From Ignatzschineria sp. (lineage in GTDB: Bacteria > Pseudomonadota > Gammaproteobacteria > Cardiobacteriales > Wohlfahrtiimonadaceae): DNA of 10,561 nucleotides. Under the pieces are notes generated by a model. The model was not told the origin of the DNA and did not search any database. It saw only the letters and a list, made by a program, of their open reading frames with translations. Below, piece after piece: positions 7,213-10,561 of the stretch (the first letter of the stretch is position 1; each line of letters begins with the position of its first letter). The translations under genes were made by a program, and so were the position numbers. The stretch is taken from NCBI GenBank assembly GCA_030151245.1, contig JASLEF010000028.1:1-10561 (forward strand), given 5' to 3'.

Positions 7213-7572
7213 TTATCGTTGGATGATAAGCTCACGACCCATACGAGCTTCGATTTTGCAATATTTCCAAAGTTTGTATGTCCCATCACCTACTGGGGTT
7301 GTACGGAAAAAGTTGCATGCTTGGTGAACCGTTTCAATATCAGGGAAATCAGCTAAAAGATAGGTTGTCCATGGCCAGCCATCACTGGGACCGACCATAC
7401 TACGATCATCATCCATGTTTCCATAAACATGAACGCCTTCTAAATCATGAATGTTGTTCCACATTTCGCCAAAAGCAGCCCAGACATTTTTAGCTTCTGC
7501 TTGAGGTGCATCGAAGAAGTTTTGATTAATACCAATGCAGAGTAAAACGCGTAATGGAGTTTTAGTTGTCAT
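7213..7572 (-). CDS. iacB: Small conserved IAA-pathway protein
   Basis: This 119-residue soluble protein has no signal peptide or membrane segment. It begins with a beta-strand-like LRVLLCIGIN, contains a long amphipathic stretch (NVWAAFGEMWNNIHDLEGVHVYG), and has a second strand-helix unit around WPWTTYLLADFPDIETVHQACNF. That alternation suggests a ferredoxin-like dimeric alpha-beta barrel, but no catalytic motif is obvious to me. Identification as IacB rests on size and on position between iacA and iacI. IacB has been proposed to help in forming or processing the dioxindole intermediate. An AGGAAT lies ahead of the ATG at 7572, and the gene is 51 bp behind iacA. Confidence 0.72.
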   Translation of the reverse strand: MTTKTPLRVLLCIGINQNFFDAPQAEAKNVWAAFGEMWNNIHDLEGVHVYGNMDDDRSMVGPSDGWPWTTYLLADFPDIETVHQACNFFRTTPVGDGTYKLWKYCKIEARMGRELIIQR

Positions 7573-7623
7573 AATGAGTTATTCCTATATGATTTTAAGA
7601 TTATTAAAAATACTTGATAAGTA

Positions 7624-8787
7624 CTATAAGTAGCCAGGACCGGGATTATTCCCAAAAAGCATACTTCCAGCATTTTGGTAGGTGAATTCCCCCATGAATG
7701 CATGTTGTGTGATCACATTTGCATCATTTACATACCGAGAGAGTGGATTATCTCTATGAACACCAGCCATACCTGAGACAATTTGAATTAATCGGGTGAC
7801 ATCAGCAGAGACTCTAGAGGCGTGCGTACACGCTAATCTCATCGCATTGATTTTAGCTTTGGAAACAGGATCCCCTTTAAGAATTGTTTGCCAACTACTG
7901 TTCATTGTTTCGTAAAACCAGCTTCTTGCTGATTGTAGTTGTGCTTCTGCTTGGGCTATTTGGTATTGAGTTAAGGGTCTATCCCCGAGACCAGGTGCTC
8001 CTGTAATGGACTTGGAACCCTCAGACATTGAAATTAAATGATCAATTGCCGCTCTTGCGACCCCCAATCCAACGACGCACAAAACTTGTGTTGCAAAGGA
8101 GAGTGCAGGGAATCGGAAAAAGGGTTCTTCTAACACGGAAGGATTGCCTCTTACAAATACCCAATCATCCGCTACAAAGGCATCTTTAACGATAATGTCG
8201 TGGCTTCCTGTTCCTTTTAAACCTGTCATATCCCAATTGTCTTCTATCACAACATCTTCGGCGGGAATGACTGCGGTATGAGGTAGCCCAAAACTATTAT
8301 CGTTTTTTTGAGGAATAAATCCGACGCCAAATAAAGTCGCTGATTTACAGCCACTAGAGTAGCGCCATCGACCATTAATGCGATAACCATTTTTTTCACG
8401 GGTCGCCGGTTGTGGCGGGAATATGCCGCCGGCAAAGATCACATCAGGGCTCTCTTTATAAATCTTTGTTAAGGTTTCGACAGGAAGTCCTCCAAGGTAA
8501 ATGGGGCTCATACCAAAACTCGCAACCCAACCTGCAGAACCATCTGCCATTGAGATTTTTTCGATTAGTTCACAAAACTCGGTGGGTGAAACACCATCCC
8601 CTCCAAAGCGTTTGGGAACAAGGGCGCGATAAATGCCAATCTCTTTAAATTTTTGAATAATATCTTCTGAAATAAAGGCTTGATTATCAAACTCAGAGGT
8701 TAAGGCGCGTTGTTTAATTTCAATGATTAAATCTTGTAAATTAGCGGTGCGGGTTCCATCTATAGCAGTTTGTTCAGTAAAAGACAT
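7624..8787 (-). CDS. iacA: Flavin-dependent IAA monooxygenase, acyl-CoA dehydrogenase fold
   Basis: The 387 residues have the acyl-CoA dehydrogenase fold as used by group D two-component monooxygenases such as HsaA and HpaB-like enzymes: a helical N-domain with LVPKRFGG (56-63), a beta-domain with GRWRYSSGC (139-147) and GLKGTGSHD (189-197), and a C-terminal helical bundle with VSGMAGVHRDNPLSRYVND (about 337-355). The WRYSSG and GTGSHD signatures are those of the oxygenase branch rather than true acyl-CoA dehydrogenases. It would use reduced flavin from IacG to oxygenate the indole ring of IAA; IacA homologues also turn indole into indigo. An AAGGAG eight bases before the ATG at 8787 supports the start. 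It is separated from iacH by 121 bp with two dyads, so it may have extra regulation. Confidence 0.9.
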   Translation of the reverse strand: MSFTEQTAIDGTRTANLQDLIIEIKQRALTSEFDNQAFISEDIIQKFKEIGIYRALVPKRFGGDGVSPTEFCELIEKISMADGSAGWVASFGMSPIYLGGLPVETLTKIYKESPDVIFAGGIFPPQPATREKNGYRINGRWRYSSGCKSATLFGVGFIPQKNDNSFGLPHTAVIPAEDVVIEDNWDMTGLKGTGSHDIIVKDAFVADDWVFVRGNPSVLEEPFFRFPALSFATQVLCVVGLGVARAAIDHLISMSEGSKSITGAPGLGDRPLTQYQIAQAEAQLQSARSWFYETMNSSWQTILKGDPVSKAKINAMRLACTHASRVSADVTRLIQIVSGMAGVHRDNPLSRYVNDANVITQHAFMGEFTYQNAGSMLFGNNPGPGYL

Positions 8788-8908
8788 AAAGAGTACTCCT
8801 TACTTGTTGTAATTGCTGCAAACCTTGTATCAATGACGTGCGATTAGAAAGCACATACAGATTTGCCTGCACGAATACGAATATTGATTATTGGTATTTG
8901 GTGTTTTA
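8788..8908. promoter_or_regulatory. iacH-iacA gap with two dyads
   Basis: This 121-bp gap holds two symmetric elements. AATACGAATA (8874-8883) and TATTGGTATT (8889-8898) form 10-bp arms with one mismatch around a 5-bp centre. A looser 18-bp dyad at 8804-8821, TTGttGTAATTGCtgCAA, matches 12 of 18 positions to its own reverse complement and lies just upstream of the iacA ribosome binding site. I found no convincing promoter on the minus strand here. The elements could be regulator sites or message hairpins. Confidence 0.35.
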
Positions 8909-10015
8909 TTACATGTATTGCGCGATTAATTCGCTAGCAGCACATAAAAATTCATCATCACCTTTGCGTGTAACAAGTTGTAGTCCGACAGGAGCACCAC
9001 ATTGGCTGAGCAGAGGGATGGAGATAGCTGGGTGACCAGAAAGATTAAAAGGTCTTACTAAGGCTGTAATATTTAAAAGTGCATTAGTATTGCCAGCATC
9101 TACCAACTTTACAGGAATATCGGGCATTGTTGGCAATGCAATAATCCGGTGCTTCTCTAATAATTGATCAATTTCGTCTGAGAATTTGCGACGGATAACT
9201 TCTGCTTCTTTGACATCAGTTTCAGAGGTTAAGGCGGCTTTTTCAATTCGGCTGGCAACATCTGCCCCTACTTTTCCGGAGGATAATAGATATTGAAACG
9301 CGCTACTTGTTTCGGCGTTAATAATACTCATACCTGAGGTGTAGGCCTGATCAAAATATTGAGAATGAATAATTTTTTTAGCTTGAGGTAGTTTATTTAA
9401 AAGCTGTTGGATCGTTGCAAGAACTATTTCCGTCGCAGAAACTGCTAGTACTCCAATACTAAATTCAGGAATAGTATTCATTGGCTTAAAGGTCGGGTCA
9501 ATAATTTTCATTGCGTTAATCAGCATGGGCATATCCCTGCTAAAAGGACCAACACAGTCCAAACTTGATGTTTCTGGTAAAATGCCAGCCCTGCTAATTC
9601 GACCAAAGGTTGGCTTTAATCCAAATATGCCACAACAACAGGCAGGAACTCGGATAGATCCTCCGGTATCTGTACCGATACTAAAATCAACAATGTTAGC
9701 GGCAACGGCAGCAGCTGAGCCACTTGAAGATCCCCCTGGAATGAGTTCTGGGAACTTTGGATTAGGAGAAGTTCCCATCCAGTTATTAATGCCGGTGACT
9801 CCAAAGGCCAACTCATGCATTGAGGCTTTCCCTATAATTTCGCAATCAGCTTCGAGTAATTGATCTACAATCGCAGCATTTTTAAGTGCCGGCGGGGTGT
9901 TTTCTAAGGATTGAGATCCTGCATAAGTAGGGTAACCACTAATGTCTACGCTGTCTTTTATCGCTACCTTATAGGACGATCCTCCAATCCCTATTGGGGT
10001 TGTGATGATATTCAT
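8909..10015 (-). CDS. iacH: Amidase of the IAA locus (amidase signature family)
   Basis: This 368-residue member of the amidase signature family has an intact Ser-cisSer-Lys triad: Lys20 (VAIKD), Ser96 at the start of SSSGSAAAVAA, and nucleophile Ser120 in TDTGGSIRVPA. The 24-residue spacing between the serines equals that of FAAH. It lacks the roughly 60-80 residues that GatA-like amidases carry before the lysine, but a class of short amidases with HELAFGVTGIN and CGIFGLKPTFGR is like this, so I do not call it truncated. IacH is found in iac loci and is not thought essential. Amide hydrolysis of a pathway compound or of indole-3-acetamide is possible; the substrate is unknown. The ATG at 10015 has GAGGAAG five bases ahead. 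It is first in the operon, behind a long AT-rich regulatory region. Confidence 0.85.
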   Translation of the reverse strand: MNIITTPIGIGGSSYKVAIKDSVDISGYPTYAGSQSLENTPPALKNAAIVDQLLEADCEIIGKASMHELAFGVTGINNWMGTSPNPKFPELIPGGSSSGSAAAVAANIVDFSIGTDTGGSIRVPACCCGIFGLKPTFGRISRAGILPETSSLDCVGPFSRDMPMLINAMKIIDPTFKPMNTIPEFSIGVLAVSATEIVLATIQQLLNKLPQAKKIIHSQYFDQAYTSGMSIINAETSSAFQYLLSSGKVGADVASRIEKAALTSETDVKEAEVIRRKFSDEIDQLLEKHRIIALPTMPDIPVKLVDAGNTNALLNITALVRPFNLSGHPAISIPLLSQCGAPVGLQLVTRKGDDEFLCAASELIAQYM

Positions 10016-10080
10016 TTCTGCTTCCTCGCTTTTTATGGTTATTTTTTATTTTTGTTATCATTTTTGTTCTAATTTTTATA

Positions 10081-10133
10081 TTAGTTGAATATTCAAGTAA
10101 TTTCATCATTGAATGGTTTGAATGAAAAGTCAA
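10081..10133 (-). promoter_or_regulatory. Probable iac operon promoter with operator over the start site
   Basis: On the minus strand TTGACT (plus positions 10128-10133) is followed after exactly 17 bp by AATGAT (10105-10110), which are 5/6 and 4/6 matches to sigma-70 boxes. The expected start point is near 10098. That falls in the dyad TTAGTTGAATATTCAAGTAA (10081-10100), which is symmetric except for one base pair and has a perfect 12-bp core. A repressor dimer there would block the promoter; IacR is the natural candidate. The dyad ends about 65 bp before the iacH ATG. Box positions and symmetry are seen; the function is inferred. Confidence 0.55.
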
Positions 10134-10212
10134 CAAAAAAAGATAAATATTTGTCAATATTTAAAATGCTAAATATAGATTGACATCAATGAGCTTATTT
10201 GACTAAAGTCAA
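10109..10212. repeat. Array of TTGA/TCAA half-sites and dyads
   Basis: Upstream of the predicted iacH promoter lie TTGAATG twice in direct repeat (10109-10115, 10118-10124), a split inverted repeat TGTCAATATTTA/TAAATAT...TGACA (10152-10185), ATTGACATCAAT (10179-10190) and TTGACT-AA-AGTCAA (10199-10212). On the plus strand TTGACA (10180-10185) with TAAAGT after 18 bp could also be a rightward promoter. The stretch is very AT-rich, so some symmetry is expected by chance, though the GAC-containing arms are less easily explained that way. Confidence 0.45.
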
Positions 10213-10370
10213 GAAGAGGCTACAAAGTTCAAAAAATACGCATAAAAGAGCAGAACAACTATTAAAAAATAATAAAAAAATGATAACTACAACAAGAGCC
10301 TCAGCGTAAAACCAAAGGAATTTAGATAGGGCATTTCAGCATTTGGATGTTTAAAATCAAGGAGGAAAAA

Positions 10371-10534
10371 ATGATTTTCAATAAAGTCATTCCAATATAG
10401 TTGCATACTCTAAAGTCGCTAAAGACTTAGATCCTAGTTGAACCAATTCAATAAAAATCATTTCAATGAAATATTTAAAGATATTTTATAGGGTTACCTC
10501 GTCTTTATTTTTCATAGAAATATATACCCATTAG
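10371..10534 (+). pseudogene. Short ORF with strong ribosome binding site, possibly a gene remnant
   Basis: A near-perfect AAGGAGG six bases before an ATG at 10371 begins a nine-codon frame (MIFNKVIPI) ending in TAG at 10398-10400. Reading on in the frame shifted by -1 gives about 14 further sensible codons (NIVAYSKVAKDLDPS) up to a TGA at 10439, then an open stretch to a TAG at 10532. A strong start signal followed by one frameshift and one internal stop looks like a decayed small gene, or else a leader peptide. I do not recognise the protein. Apart from this and the regulatory elements, the 546 bp to the right of iacH show no gene. Confidence 0.25.
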
Positions 10535-10555
10535 CCCCAAAGAGGATAATAATCT

Positions 10556-10561
10556 ATGAGA
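10556..10561 (+). CDS. Possible start of a divergent rightward gene
   Basis: An AGAGGA at 10541-10546 stands nine bases before an ATG at 10556, with only two codons before the window ends. This would be a plausible translation start for a gene running away from iacH. Nothing can be said of its product, and the call rests on start signals alone. Confidence 0.25.

Noticed and set aside
9525..9863. Rightward 112-codon open frame opposite iacH
   Set aside because: It is the antisense of the conserved amidase signature region; its length follows from codon constraint on the other strand.
8909..10015. iacH as an N-terminally truncated amidase
   Set aside because: The catalytic lysine is present at residue 20, the start has a good ribosome binding site, and a natural class of short amidases begins in the same way.
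1..10561. CRISPR array, tRNA, rRNA, insertion sequence or phage genes
   Set aside because: No regularly spaced repeats, no tRNA-like cloverleaf, no transposase or integrase motifs were seen in any frame.

Overview
The window carries what I read as a complete indole-3-acetic acid (IAA, auxin) degradation locus of the iac type, all on the minus strand. In transcription order, right to left, it is iacH, iacA, iacB, iacI, iacC, iacD, iacE, iacF, an MFS transporter, iacG and iacR. The host is probably a low-GC gammaproteobacterium. AT-rich intergenic DNA, strong AAGGAG-type ribosome binding sites and an HsrA/MdtD-like exporter next door fit that, for example Acinetobacter, a Cardiobacteriales genus such as Ignatzschineria or Wohlfahrtiimonas, or an insect-associated relative. 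I cannot settle the genus from the sequence.

Layout. Positions 1-393 hold the C-terminal end of a rightward DHA2-type MFS exporter. It faces the iac locus tail to tail across 156 bp that contain AT-rich inverted repeats. Positions 550-1014 encode the MarR-type regulator, 1105-1593 the flavin reductase, 1623-2939 an ACS-type MFS permease, 3056-4030 the dioxygenase reductase, 4099-4851 a short-chain dehydrogenase, 4866-5345 and 5349-6614 the small and large Rieske dioxygenase subunits, 6662-7201 a SnoaL/NTF2-like protein, 7213-7572 a small conserved protein, 7624-8787 an acyl-CoA-dehydrogenase-fold monooxygenase and 8909-10015 an amidase. The last 546 bp hold the probable promoter and operator of the operon, an array of TTGA/TCAA dyads, a short possibly decayed rightward ORF, and perhaps the start codon of a divergent gene at the edge.

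How the genes work together (established for iac loci of Pseudomonas, Acinetobacter, Enterobacter and Caballeronia as I recall it, not shown here). The permease would import IAA. IacA, fed with reduced flavin by IacG, oxygenates the indole ring. IacE acts on the product on the way to a dioxindole-acetate intermediate. The IacC/IacD Rieske dioxygenase, with electrons from IacF, then opens the way to catechol, with IacB and IacI as accessory steps. IacR would repress until IAA or a product binds. No catechol-cleavage gene is in the window.

The enzymes are a known system. The least explained parts are non-coding: a near-perfect 20-bp dyad lying on the predicted start of the iacH transcript, a nested 53-bp inverted repeat between iacF and the permease, and a 12-bp inverted repeat bracketing the permease gene.
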